A stretch of 12,205 nt of DNA, from the NCBI GenBank assembly GCA_038523655.1, contig JBCBJG010000076.1:1-12205 (forward strand), read 5' to 3'. The notes under the pieces are model-generated. The model ran no database searches and was not told where the DNA came from. It saw only the letters and a program-made list of their open reading frames with translations. Positions 1 to 8,849 of this stretch are shown piece by piece (position 1 is the first letter of the stretch; the number at the start of each line of letters is the position of its first letter). The stretch is from CALHAX01 sp038523655 (GTDB taxonomy: Bacteria > Pseudomonadota > Alphaproteobacteria > Rhizobiales > CALHAX01). The position numbers were made by a program, and so were the translations under genes.

Positions 1-462
1 CTCGAGACGGGCAACCGCCAGTTCATCGCCCTTGCCGCGCAGGCGTTCGGGCGCGGCCTGGAGTTCGGTCGGTCACGCGCGCTGTTCGAGCGCGCATTGG
101 CGATCGATCCCAACGCACACAACTCGCGGCTCGGGCTCGTGCAGACGCTGATTTTCGCGCGCGAATACGAGGCTGCTGTGCCGCATGTGACGACCCTGCT
201 CGCGTCAATTCCGGAGAATATTTCCGCCCAACGCGCGGCAGTACAGGTCGGTAAATTCGCAGACAACACCGCGTTGGTTGCGCGCGCGCTCGATGCGATC
301 CGGCTGCACGATCCTGCTGGGCTTGACGCAGCGGAGCGCTTTCTCGCCCTGCCAGCCCGCGGGCCGCAGTCACGACAGCCGCGGCGTCTGCAAGACGCAA
401 CGCGCCCTGCGAACGATCGGACCGATCAGACGAACGGGACTGGGCCGGTCAGTGACGAGTAG
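1..462 (+). CDS. TPR-repeat protein, 3' end only
   Basis: The reading frame is open from the first base and ends at a TAG at 460-462, so only the last 153 residues are visible. Residues about 10-75 look like two tetratricopeptide helical hairpins: an Ala/Leu-rich helix, then 'RALFERALAIDPNA' (the classical end of a TPR), then a second pair with 'EYEAAVPHVTTLLASIPEN'. TPRs are protein-binding scaffolds, and nothing here shows an enzymatic domain; any such domain would lie upstream, outside the window. The last 45 residues (after 'FLALPARG') are rich in Arg, Gln, Asp and Thr and look disordered. The stop overlaps the start of the transporter downstream by 11 bases, which suggests co-transcription. 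The TPR call is fairly safe; the overall function is unknown. Confidence 0.6.
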   Translation, partial: LETGNRQFIALAAQAFGRGLEFGRSRALFERALAIDPNAHNSRLGLVQTLIFAREYEAAVPHVTTLLASIPENISAQRAAVQVGKFADNTALVARALDAIRLHDPAGLDAAERFLALPARGPQSRQPRRLQDATRPANDRTDQTNGTGPVSDE

Positions 463-1378
463 TCCGCTCCCCAAGGTCAACATCACGCATCCGGGCGCAG
501 AGCCGCAGAACAACACCATCGGCATGGCGGCGATGGCCGGTGCGATGATCTGCCTGATCGGCAGCGATGCGCTGGTCAAGCTCGTCTCGGAGCGGCTGCC
601 GCTCGGTGAGATCCTGTTCGTGCGCGGCGCCCTGATGCTCATCGCGATGGTTCCGGCAGTCATTATGCTCGGCGCTTGGCGGCCACTATCGACGGTGCTT
701 GCGCCGGCGTTTCGCTGGCGGCTCATCGGCGAAGTCTCCGCGGTGATCTTTTATTTCGCAGCGCTGTTTCGACTGCCTCTTGCAGATGTGAATGCGCTCA
801 TCCAGTTCGCGCCGATCGCGACGATGATGGCTGTGGCGATCCTCTTTCGCGAGCCGGTTGGTTGGCGGCGCTGGTCGGCTGCCGGGGTCGGCCTCATCGG
901 GGTGCTCGCGATCATCGGACCCGGTACGGAGACATTTTCTCCCTACGCACTGTTGGTCCTCGTAGCGGTCGTGGGCATCGCCATCCGCGATATCGCCACG
1001 CGTGAAATGGATCGATCGCTGCCGGGTCTCTACATCGCGTTCATCACCGCGCTTGCGATCACTTTGCTCGGGGTCGCGCATCTGCCCTTCGAACAATGGA
1101 GCTGGCCGGTGCGCAACGATCTACTTGCGCTCGGCTTTTCGGGCGGGTTTCTGCTCGGCGCCTACATGCTGATGGTCGTTGCGTTGCGCCGTGGAGAAAT
1201 ATCCGTCGTGTCGCCGTTTCGCTTCACGAAGATGATCTGGGCGATTGCGATCGGCTATCTCGTCTGGGGAGAGGTTCCGGGGCCGCTCGCCAGTTTCGGT
1301 TTCGTGCTCGTGATGGCTGCCGGGCTGTTTATTTTTTTCCGTGAGCGGGCGCTCGAGAAATCTGCGGCCCGCGCCTAG
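452..1378 (+). CDS. EamA/DMT-family inner-membrane transporter
   Basis: This is a 308-residue protein of the drug/metabolite transporter superfamily, whose members usually have about 290-310 residues and ten membrane helices in two EamA repeats. The first repeat spans about residues 22-157 and includes 'GSDALVKLVSERLPLGEILFVRGALM' near the start and 'PIATMMAVAILFREPVGWRRW' near its end. The second spans about 164-297 and ends in 'GYLVWGEVPGPLASFGFVLV', giving the usual conserved Glu after the ninth helix. The substrate cannot be read from sequence; relatives export amino acids, metabolites or drugs. I chose the GTG at 452 because it gives the family length and a short hydrophilic lead before helix 1. 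An ATG at 524 is a possible alternative that would trim the lead. No clear Shine-Dalgarno precedes 452, so translation is probably coupled to the TPR gene it overlaps. The longer open frame back to 278 lies inside the TPR gene and is unlikely to be used. Confidence 0.85.
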   Translation: MTSSPLPKVNITHPGAEPQNNTIGMAAMAGAMICLIGSDALVKLVSERLPLGEILFVRGALMLIAMVPAVIMLGAWRPLSTVLAPAFRWRLIGEVSAVIFYFAALFRLPLADVNALIQFAPIATMMAVAILFREPVGWRRWSAAGVGLIGVLAIIGPGTETFSPYALLVLVAVVGIAIRDIATREMDRSLPGLYIAFITALAITLLGVAHLPFEQWSWPVRNDLLALGFSGGFLLGAYMLMVVALRRGEISVVSPFRFTKMIWAIAIGYLVWGEVPGPLASFGFVLVMAAGLFIFFRERALEKSAARA

Positions 1379-1407
1379 GTGTCATTGTCTAGCTCGGCGC
1401 CACAGCG
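1379..1407. other. Short gap between convergent genes
   Basis: The transporter stop (1376-1378) and the pbpC stop (1408-1410) face each other across 29 bases. The only structure I see is an imperfect inverted repeat, GCGCCTAG (1371-1378) against CTA and GGCGC (about 1389-1400), with an unpaired bulge of a few bases on the right side and no T-run on either strand. This is not a convincing intrinsic terminator in either direction. Transcripts may end by Rho or run into the opposite gene. Confidence 0.4.
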
Positions 1408-3576
1408 TCAGGGTCGGATGCGGACCCGGGCCCGCGCAGCCCGCCCCTCGGCATCGATAACGGTAAGCTCGGAAAACCCGGCTCCGCTTGGGACCCAATG
1501 GGCAGACGTGCGATGGCGCGCGCTCTCGATCGGCATGCCGTCAACCAGCCACGTGAGCGGTTTTCGCCCGCCCTCGGCTTTGAGGACGATCGGGCGACCT
1601 CTGGCGGACTGTCGCGGAACGTCCCGCGCAAGACCAGCGTAAACGACCTCACTTTGATCAGGAGGATAAAGGATCGTGAGTGGGTGAACATCGGTGCGTT
1701 CGGCGGCGCCACGGAAGCGGAAACGCTGCAGCGGTAATGGCGCACCACGGGCGGCAAACTGCGCGTCGGGGGGCGAGGGAAACGGCGTGCGCTTGCCGCC
1801 GTCGAGACGGGCAAACACGTCGAACAATGCGGGTGCAGCGGCGGTGATGCCCGTTAGTCCCGGGGTTGCGACGCCATCCGGCCGGCCGACCCAGATGCCG
1901 ACGACATACCGACCGTCGTAGCCGACCGCCCAGGCGTCACGGAAACCATACGAGGTGCCTGTCTTGAAGGCGATGCGCCCGCGTGGTGCGTTTTTCGGCG
2001 GCGGCGTGCCGCGCAGTATATCGGTTATTGCCCACGCAGCCTTGCGCGATATGAGGCGACGCGCGGTGCGGCTTTCAGCGGTTTCGGAGACTTCCGCGCG
2101 GGGCGTTGCGCGGTTCGTGCGCAGCGGCGTCGCGACCCCTTCGTTCGCGAGCGCCGTATAGAGCGTCGCCAAATCGCCGAGCGAGAGACCCACACCACCA
2201 AGCGCGATCGCAAGGCTCGGCGCGCTGCGGTTTGGCAAGGTCGGGTCGACGCCGCTGCGTCGCAGGCGCGCCATCAGCCGGGCCGACCCGACCCGATGCA
2301 GTACCTTCACCGCGGGGACATTGAGCGACAGGTGGAGCGCGCGCCGGATCGATAATGACCCGCGATACTTTTTGTCGAAGTTCTCAGGTGCGTACGCCCC
2401 AAAGCGCACGGGGCGATCCTCGATCGTGGTTTCCGGATGCGCGATGCCAGCGTCGAAAGCCAGGCCATAAACGAATGGTTTGAGCGTCGAGCCGGGTGAG
2501 CGGATCGCCCGCGCCATGTCGACGGCGCCGAAGCGGTTTCGGGAGAGAAAATCAGAGGAACCGGCGAGCGCGTGCACGTCACCTGTGTGCCGATCCACGA
2601 CGATCGCTGCCGCGCTGAGCCGCCTGCCGAGGCGGGTCACGGTATTCGCCAGAATGCCTTCCACCTCGGCCTGGGTGGGTCGATCGATGGTGAGGCGATG
2701 GGTGCGGGCGTCCGGGCGGCGTGCGACTTCGCGGTCGGTGAGATGCGGTGCGTACATTGGAAACGTGCGGCGCCGGCTTGCGACACGCTCGCGTTTTCCA
2801 GCGCGCGCTTCAGCCGCGGTGATGACACCCGCTGCAGCGACACGGTCAAGCACGCGGTCCCGGGCGCGGCGAGCGGCGGCCGCATACCTGTCGGGTCGTC
2901 TGGCTTCGGGCGATTGTGGCAGCGCGACGAGCAACGCTGCCTCACCAATCGAGAGCCGCGCCGGTTCCTTGCCGAGATAGGCCAGCGACGCTGCGCGTAC
3001 CCCCTCGAGATTTCCGCCGAACGGTGCGAGGCGGAGATAAACGTCAATAATCTCCGTCTTCGACATGCGCTGCTCGAGCCGGCGAGCACGCACGATCTGG
3101 CGAAGCTTCCCGACGAGTGTGCGCTCATGCCGGGCATCGATGAGGCGGGCGGTCTGCATCGTGAGCGTCGAGGCTCCCGATACCACGCGGCCTGCCCGCA
3201 TCGCCTGAAGGGCGGCACGGGCGAGCGCGCGCGCGTCCACCCCTGTGTGCTCGTAAAACCGGCGATCCTCGTAGGCGAGCAGCATGGCGAGATATCGCGG
3301 GTCGACCGCATCCCGCTCAACCGGCAAGCGCCAGCGCCCATCCGGTGTGATGTATGCCCGGAGGAGACGGTCGTTCCGATCGACGACAACCTGAGAGACG
3401 GCGTGGACGCGCACAAGATCGAGCGGGGTCACACTCCGCTCGATCGCGATGAGCGTGCCTACTGCGAAGACTGCGGTGCCTGCTACCGCGATGCATGCGG
3501 CGGACAGGCGCCGACCATTGCGCTTCCAGCGCCTTCGCCTTGCGTCCTTGTTCACGTCCGTGAGCGCGCGGCTCAT
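1408..3576 (-). CDS. pbpC: Penicillin-binding protein 1C (bifunctional class A PBP)
   Basis: PBP1C polymerises lipid II into glycan strands and carries a transpeptidase domain; it acts at the outer face of the inner membrane. The 722-residue protein has a basic cytoplasmic start and one membrane anchor (about 26-45). The family GT51 glycosyltransferase domain (about 60-225) carries catalytic Glu103 in 'EDRRFYEHTGVD' (102-114), 'GASTLTMQ' (134-141), and 'KTEIIDVYL' (173-181). The transpeptidase domain (about 320-590) has Ser363 of 'STLK' (363-366), 'SLN' (417-419) and 'KTGT' (538-541), so all three active-site motifs are intact. The C-terminal 95 residues, with 'LTILYPPDQSEVVY', match the PBP1C C-terminal domain (BiPBP_C). 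Its ATG overlaps the TGA of the alpha-2-macroglobulin gene as ATGA, so the two are probably translated in a coupled way. No own promoter was seen. E. coli PBP1C is about 770 residues; this copy is slightly shorter but complete. Confidence 0.96.
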   Translation of the reverse strand: MSRALTDVNKDARRRRWKRNGRRLSAACIAVAGTAVFAVGTLIAIERSVTPLDLVRVHAVSQVVVDRNDRLLRAYITPDGRWRLPVERDAVDPRYLAMLLAYEDRRFYEHTGVDARALARAALQAMRAGRVVSGASTLTMQTARLIDARHERTLVGKLRQIVRARRLEQRMSKTEIIDVYLRLAPFGGNLEGVRAASLAYLGKEPARLSIGEAALLVALPQSPEARRPDRYAAAARRARDRVLDRVAAAGVITAAEARAGKRERVASRRRTFPMYAPHLTDREVARRPDARTHRLTIDRPTQAEVEGILANTVTRLGRRLSAAAIVVDRHTGDVHALAGSSDFLSRNRFGAVDMARAIRSPGSTLKPFVYGLAFDAGIAHPETTIEDRPVRFGAYAPENFDKKYRGSLSIRRALHLSLNVPAVKVLHRVGSARLMARLRRSGVDPTLPNRSAPSLAIALGGVGLSLGDLATLYTALANEGVATPLRTNRATPRAEVSETAESRTARRLISRKAAWAITDILRGTPPPKNAPRGRIAFKTGTSYGFRDAWAVGYDGRYVVGIWVGRPDGVATPGLTGITAAAPALFDVFARLDGGKRTPFPSPPDAQFAARGAPLPLQRFRFRGAAERTDVHPLTILYPPDQSEVVYAGLARDVPRQSARGRPIVLKAEGGRKPLTWLVDGMPIESARHRTSAHWVPSGAGFSELTVIDAEGRAARARVRIRP

Positions 3577-6500
3577 CTTACGGGCTCAATGGTCAACTGG
3601 CCGGCGGCCGTGCGGGCATACCGCTCGGGCCGATACATATCCTCCACTGTTGCCGAGGGGTGCTGAAACGCACCGGGGCTGACCGCGCGGACGATGTAGG
3701 CCGCCGTGAAGGTGCGTTTCGTCGCCTTCCCGTTCTGCAAAGGCGCATCGAACGCCGCGACCACGCGATCCTTGCGGAAGTCGACATGTACCGGCCGGTT
3801 TGCGCGGCTCAGCCATTTCATCGTGGTGGTGTCACCGCTGTTCGCAAGGCGTGGGTTTTCGACTTCGAGGCCGGCGGGGAGATGATCCACCAGCAGGAAC
3901 CGGCCGCCAAGCGGGACCGCCTCACTCAGCTCGAGAACGACGACCATCCGCGCATTCTGGGCAAGGGTCGCGCGCCCTCCCTCAGCGCTCGCCAGATCGA
4001 TCGGCTTGCCGCCGAGGGAGAAATATCGTCGCTTGATCGCAAGACCGCGGGCATCCTGCGGCTCCGGCGCGATCGCATCGCCGGTCACGGTGACCGCGAC
4101 CGGAATGGTACGACTGCCGCGATTGACCAGACGGTGGCCTGCGCCAACGAGGGTCGTGCCGGCAAGTCGGCGATCCAGCGGCCCAGGCGTTATCGTGCCG
4201 TCGATTGCGACCCGGGTACCCTCCTCTGATAATTGCGAGGACTGGGCTGCAAGCAGCATCCACGCACTCTCCTGCGTGGAGGTAAATTGGCGGGCAGCGA
4301 AGGCCTCACCGATCAGACCTTCGAGGTCACTCTCGAGCGGATGCGGCGCGCGGACCTCGTTGATCAGCGTGTACACGCCGGCGACATCGCGAAGACGCGT
4401 CCCGTAATCGACACGCCAGCGGTCATCGGCCGGACGGGACAGGCGCGCGACAGCCTTCGTGAACAGTTCAGTGGCCCGCGCGTTATCGCCGTAGAGCGCC
4501 AGCGCGGCTCCGAGTTGGCCGAGTGCGAGCGGCGTTGCGAAACGCTCGACGTGCGTGTCGGCGTAGTATCGCAGGTCACCGACCGAGGCGCGGGCGCTGC
4601 GAGCCAGCACATAAAGCGCATAAGCCAATGCCTCGCCGCCGTTCTTGAAGTCACCGGCATAGGTGACGTGGTTGGCGAGGCGGTCGAGCGCTTGCGTCAT
4701 GACCCGATCCGGAACCGCGAAATTCTGCTCCTTCGCGCGGGAGAGAAAATCTGTGACATAGGCGGTCAGCCAGATATCCGTGCGGCCGGCCTGCCAGAGG
4801 CCGAAACCACCGTTGCTCGACTGCAGCTCACGTAGCCGGGTGATGGCCGATGCGACCCGTTTCTCGACCTCCGCACGCGCTACGCCGCTCGTCGGACCGG
4901 TCAGAGAGGAGAGATACAGCAGCGGAAGGGCGCGGCTCGTCGTCTGTTCCGCGCACGCATAAGGATAGTCGGCGAGCGCGCGCATGAGGCCGGGCACGTT
5001 AAACGCAGCCTGGCGGCCCGCGAGAACGCGCACACCGGCGGTGCCCGGTCGCAGGCCAGCGATAAGATCACTGCCGAGCGCAAGCGATGCGCCCGGCGCG
5101 AGCTGGACGACCGACCGGCGATTGACCGCACCGCCACGGCTTTTCACGCGGAAGCTGATCCGCCGATCGATGATTTTCTTTCCTTCCTGCTCGAGCGCGA
5201 TCGCATAGGTCGCGAAGCCCGGTGTCGACGCGGTCAACGGGACATCAACCCGGCGTCGCTGGGAACGATTGAGGTCCAGCGTGGTGCGGTACGGCACTGC
5301 GGTCGTTGCCTCGCCGGCTCCCGCATCCGGCTCGCGGCGCACCGTCAAGGTCACCGGCCCGGCCGGCGCATCCACGTTATGCATGTCGACGAGGATACGG
5401 CTGCGGTCACCCGCCGTGAGGAAGCGCGGGCTGGAGACTTGCAGGACGATCGGGTCGCGGACCACCGTCGTGCGTTCGGCATGGCCGAGCCGGGTGCCGG
5501 TCCAGGCCGCCGTCATGATCTTCAACGTGCCGGTGAACTCGGGGACATCAAACGAGACGACAGCGCGGCCCTCGGCATCCGTCGTGACAAGCCCGGAGAA
5601 GAGCGCGACAGGATCACCGGTCGGTGGCGCCCCCAACATCTGCGCACCACCATCGCCGCCGGAGCGGATCGCACCGCGCGTTGCACGCATGCCGTCGATG
5701 AGCCGACCGTAGATATCGCGGATCTCCACACCGAGACGGCGCTGCGCGTAGAAATGGTCATCGGGAGCCGGCGTCTTGAACCGCGTCAGGTTCAAAATGC
5801 CAACGTCGACGGCAGCCATGACGAGGTTGGCTTTTTCTCCTTCGGCCAAACCATCGATCCTGACAGGCACACTCAGCTTCTCGCCTGAGCGCAGGGTCTT
5901 CGGGACGGTCGTCTCGACGGCGAGCGTCCGCGCGGTCCGATCGATATCGAGCCATGCAACGCCGATCGCGCGGCGCGGCATGCGTTTTAGACCAACGTCC
6001 ATTGGGCGGAAGAAAAAGGCGGATACGTACGCGCCCGGCGCCCAATCTTCCGCGACGGTCAGGGTCAGCGTCGTTGTGCCGGGTTCAACCGAGACTTCGC
6101 GGCTAAAAAGCTTCCGGTTGCCCAAAACGGTGAGCAGCACGCGCCCACGGTCTTCGGCGGTGATCGTCACGCGGGCTTCGTCGCCCGGCTTATAGCCTTT
6201 GCGATCGAGGGCGATTTCGAGACGTTCGGGGGTTTCGCTGGTGTCGTCAGCGTACCAGCCTGCCGTGAAGCTGCGCGACGATGCGAGGAGAGGCGCATCG
6301 ATGGCGTTGCCTGTCACCTCGAGGCGGTACCGCCCCCAACTTACCGGGGTGGATATTCTCGCGCGGCCGCTTGCGTCGGTCGTTGCCTCGCCCGCCGCGA
6401 TCTTGCGGGTGAAATCCGTCGCCTCGTAGCGCCAGTTACCGTTGCGGTTGTACCATTGGTAGGTGCGTTCGAGGCGGTAGAGCGTCCAGGCCAAGGTGGC

Positions 6501-8849
6501 GTTTGCGCGGGCGGTGCCATCTTGCGCGACGTGCGCGAGCTCGAAGCCGGCGGTCGCATCGGGTGCGAGTTCTTCTCCCTTGAATAGTGCGTTGATGCCA
6601 ATCGCGTCGGACGTCGCGGCGAGCGGCATGGTCGCCGCCCGCTCGATGACACGGCCGCCCCGCTCACGCATGCGAACGCTCACCCGCGCTTCGAGCGGAC
6701 GGCTCGTCTGTGGAAGGGCAGGAATACGGAGATCAATTGCCGCGCGTCCCGCATCGTTGGTTCGGGGAAGGTTGGCGAGCGCGCGTCGGATCGGCGTGAC
6801 CTGCTCATCGTCGAGGCCGAACGTAAAGCCCGGCCAGCCGGCACGTCCGCCTGCACGGGGTCGGACTGTGACGTCTGCCTCCAGCGCGAGGTCCGCAGCC
6901 GGCGGGCCGTAGAGATACCGTCCGGCGACGGCGAGCTGATGTTCGCGCTGAGGATCCAGTGCCTCTGCCGGAGGTGTTACCGTCAGCGCGAGGCGTTCGG
7001 GAACGAAATCCTCGACGAGGAACGATGTGGTCCCGATGGGGTCAGATTTCGGGTCGGTGTAGAAGCGTACCCGCCACGTGCCGGTCATGGACGAGGGGGA
7101 CAGGGTCAGGTCGTGCAAGCGGGCGCCGTGGCCGCGGTCGTCGAGGACGAGGCGGCGGTGTTCGGCGCCGTCAGGGCGGAGAATAACGAGTGTGGTCGGC
7201 ACATCGCGGACCGCGTTGGCGCGCTCATCGCGGAGTAACGCGGTGAGGTGCACGGTTCCGCCCGGGCGATACACGCCACGCTCGGTAAACACGAACGCCT
7301 CCACCGGGCCGCCGATTTCACGCCCGCTCACGCCGCGGTCGGTCAGGTCGAAGGCACTGGTTGCGAGATTGAGAAAAACGTAGTCCGCGTCGCCGTTTCG
7401 CGCGACGAGCAGGGCAGGTGCCATACCGCCTTCGCCGCGAATGAGCCCGGCCGGGAACGTCGTTCGACCCGCTTCGTCGGTCGTACTGCTGCCGAGCTTT
7501 TCGTTGTTGCGGGCGATCAGGTCGATGGTCGCGCCTTTGACCGGCATCGCGGTTTCGAGCGATCGAACCATCGCATGAATACCGTCACGTCCTTTGAGCG
7601 CGGTCATGCCGAGATCGGAGACCACGAACCATTGGGTGGCCTGCGTCGCCCAGCGTTCCGCTTTTGCACCGTCGGCGCGCGCGGACATGGCGTAAACGCC
7701 CGGCGCGATCCGCGGGATAGCCTCGCCGACATTGAACGCCGTCGTGACCTCCTTGTTCAGGTCCTTGGCGACCGCGAGCGATCCGTTCCAGACCGGCGCG
7801 CCGAGCTTGGTTGCGAGTTCGCGCTGGTCGTACTGCGAGAGCTGCGCGTTGAACCGGCCGTCGAGCACCGTGCGCGCAATGCTGCGATCACCGATCCGAA
7901 AGATCGAAAGGGCGACGGAGGTGGTGTTCACCGTCGTGACCGGGATGCCCTGCTGCCCGACGCGCGGGAGAACGTAATTCCGGCCGTTGAAGCGGACTGA
8001 CGGGGAGCGATCCCGGACGTAAACCGTAAGTGTCGCCGTTTTCAATAGCTGCTCGTCGACGACCGAGGGCAATTCGCGGCGCACGGTGATGCGGTAGCGC
8101 TCGCCGTGGCTGAAGCCTTCGAGGCAGGCCTGACGCCCCTCGACGCGCACGGAGGCTGGCTCACGCCCATCGACGGAGAAAAAATCTGCAAATCCTTCGC
8201 GACGCTTCGCGAGCGTCTCAGAGAACTGGACACAGACCCGGGGGCGGCTCGCATCCGATGAGACCGTGTAATTGACGATGCGGAAGCCTTTTTCCGCGCG
8301 CAGCGACGCATAGGCGGCTCGGACTGTCGGCTGCTCCTCAATCGCTAGGCTGGCGCGGAACGCAACAAGCGCCGGGCGCCAGAACGAGCGGGCCCGCAAC
8401 GACCGCGCGACCAGTGCGAGCGCGCGCGCTTCCAGCCCCGGGCGCTTCGTGAGTTGATAGGCCCGGTACGCTGCAGCACCGGCATTGACGCGCAGATTGA
8501 ACCGCTCCTGGTTGCTCGCCGGTTTTTTGATCGCTTCGAGCGATTGCGCGAGGCCGAGCCAGGCGGAGGCGTTTTGCGGATCGAGCGTGACCGCGTCAGC
8601 GTAGCGGTCGACTGCGACCCGCGGCTGACCGAGCGAGATGGCTTTTCGCGCGTCGCGGCGGACGGCCTTGAACGTGCGACCGGTCGGTGCGGGGCGTTGT
8701 CGAATGAAGGTGAGATACCGCTCGGCATCCCGTGCAACCACGTCGTTACGGTAGCTCTTGGCAGCTGCCTCGGCGGTGATCGCGGGGGTCGAAAGAGAGA
8801 AAAATTGCGCAACGACCAATAATGGAAGGAGCATAAACACGCGCAGCAT
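3573..8849 (-). CDS. Bacterial alpha-2-macroglobulin with thioester (YfhM/ECAM-like)
   Basis: Alpha-2-macroglobulins trap proteases: cleavage of a bait region exposes a Cys-Gln thioester that bonds covalently to the attacker. From the ATG at 8849 the protein has 1758 residues (E. coli YfhM about 1650). In order I see a signal peptide (1-26, 'MLRVFMLLPLLVVAQFF'); a TPR-like helical segment (about 50-180) with 'RYADAVTLDPQNASAWLGLA'; beta-rich macroglobulin domains, including an MG2-type domain with 'GVYRPG' at 525-530; a bait-region-type domain (about 872-1020, 'YKPGDEARVTI'); the A2M core signature (about 1084-1116, 'GLVTTDAEGRAVVSFDVPEF'); a helical thioester domain with 'CAEQ' at 1299-1302; and a C-terminal beta domain. 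No lipobox Cys is present, so it should be soluble in the periplasm, unlike lipoprotein homologues. The only cysteines are 206, 242 and 1299: a possible disulfide pair plus the thioester. A GTG at 8894 would add 15 residues ahead of the signal peptide and is less likely. Confidence 0.95.
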   Translation of the reverse strand: MLRVFMLLPLLVVAQFFSLSTPAITAEAAAKSYRNDVVARDAERYLTFIRQRPAPTGRTFKAVRRDARKAISLGQPRVAVDRYADAVTLDPQNASAWLGLAQSLEAIKKPASNQERFNLRVNAGAAAYRAYQLTKRPGLEARALALVARSLRARSFWRPALVAFRASLAIEEQPTVRAAYASLRAEKGFRIVNYTVSSDASRPRVCVQFSETLAKRREGFADFFSVDGREPASVRVEGRQACLEGFSHGERYRITVRRELPSVVDEQLLKTATLTVYVRDRSPSVRFNGRNYVLPRVGQQGIPVTTVNTTSVALSIFRIGDRSIARTVLDGRFNAQLSQYDQRELATKLGAPVWNGSLAVAKDLNKEVTTAFNVGEAIPRIAPGVYAMSARADGAKAERWATQATQWFVVSDLGMTALKGRDGIHAMVRSLETAMPVKGATIDLIARNNEKLGSSTTDEAGRTTFPAGLIRGEGGMAPALLVARNGDADYVFLNLATSAFDLTDRGVSGREIGGPVEAFVFTERGVYRPGGTVHLTALLRDERANAVRDVPTTLVILRPDGAEHRRLVLDDRGHGARLHDLTLSPSSMTGTWRVRFYTDPKSDPIGTTSFLVEDFVPERLALTVTPPAEALDPQREHQLAVAGRYLYGPPAADLALEADVTVRPRAGGRAGWPGFTFGLDDEQVTPIRRALANLPRTNDAGRAAIDLRIPALPQTSRPLEARVSVRMRERGGRVIERAATMPLAATSDAIGINALFKGEELAPDATAGFELAHVAQDGTARANATLAWTLYRLERTYQWYNRNGNWRYEATDFTRKIAAGEATTDASGRARISTPVSWGRYRLEVTGNAIDAPLLASSRSFTAGWYADDTSETPERLEIALDRKGYKPGDEARVTITAEDRGRVLLTVLGNRKLFSREVSVEPGTTTLTLTVAEDWAPGAYVSAFFFRPMDVGLKRMPRRAIGVAWLDIDRTARTLAVETTVPKTLRSGEKLSVPVRIDGLAEGEKANLVMAAVDVGILNLTRFKTPAPDDHFYAQRRLGVEIRDIYGRLIDGMRATRGAIRSGGDGGAQMLGAPPTGDPVALFSGLVTTDAEGRAVVSFDVPEFTGTLKIMTAAWTGTRLGHAERTTVVRDPIVLQVSSPRFLTAGDRSRILVDMHNVDAPAGPVTLTVRREPDAGAGEATTAVPYRTTLDLNRSQRRRVDVPLTASTPGFATYAIALEQEGKKIIDRRISFRVKSRGGAVNRRSVVQLAPGASLALGSDLIAGLRPGTAGVRVLAGRQAAFNVPGLMRALADYPYACAEQTTSRALPLLYLSSLTGPTSGVARAEVEKRVASAITRLRELQSSNGGFGLWQAGRTDIWLTAYVTDFLSRAKEQNFAVPDRVMTQALDRLANHVTYAGDFKNGGEALAYALYVLARSARASVGDLRYYADTHVERFATPLALGQLGAALALYGDNARATELFTKAVARLSRPADDRWRVDYGTRLRDVAGVYTLINEVRAPHPLESDLEGLIGEAFAARQFTSTQESAWMLLAAQSSQLSEEGTRVAIDGTITPGPLDRRLAGTTLVGAGHRLVNRGSRTIPVAVTVTGDAIAPEPQDARGLAIKRRYFSLGGKPIDLASAEGGRATLAQNARMVVVLELSEAVPLGGRFLLVDHLPAGLEVENPRLANSGDTTTMKWLSRANRPVHVDFRKDRVVAAFDAPLQNGKATKRTFTAAYIVRAVSPGAFQHPSATVEDMYRPERYARTAAGQLTIEPVR

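Noticed and set aside
278..451. Upstream extension of the transporter frame
   Set aside because: It would add 58 Arg-rich residues that fit no EamA protein and would overlap the TPR gene by 185 bases.
2572..3666. Long plus-strand open frame (364 codons) opposite pbpC
   Set aside because: It lies entirely antisense to a gene with intact PBP motifs. Its product is Arg/Cys/His-rich without recognisable domains, as expected for an accidental frame in high-GC DNA.
3660..4229. Plus-strand open frame of 189 codons opposite the 3' end of the alpha-2-macroglobulin gene
   Set aside because: It is an antisense shadow with no recognisable features.
7248..8000. Plus-strand open frame of 250 codons opposite the alpha-2-macroglobulin gene
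   Set aside because: It is an antisense shadow of a clear coding frame, with composition dominated by Arg, Asp, Gly and His, no domain and no ribosome-binding site.
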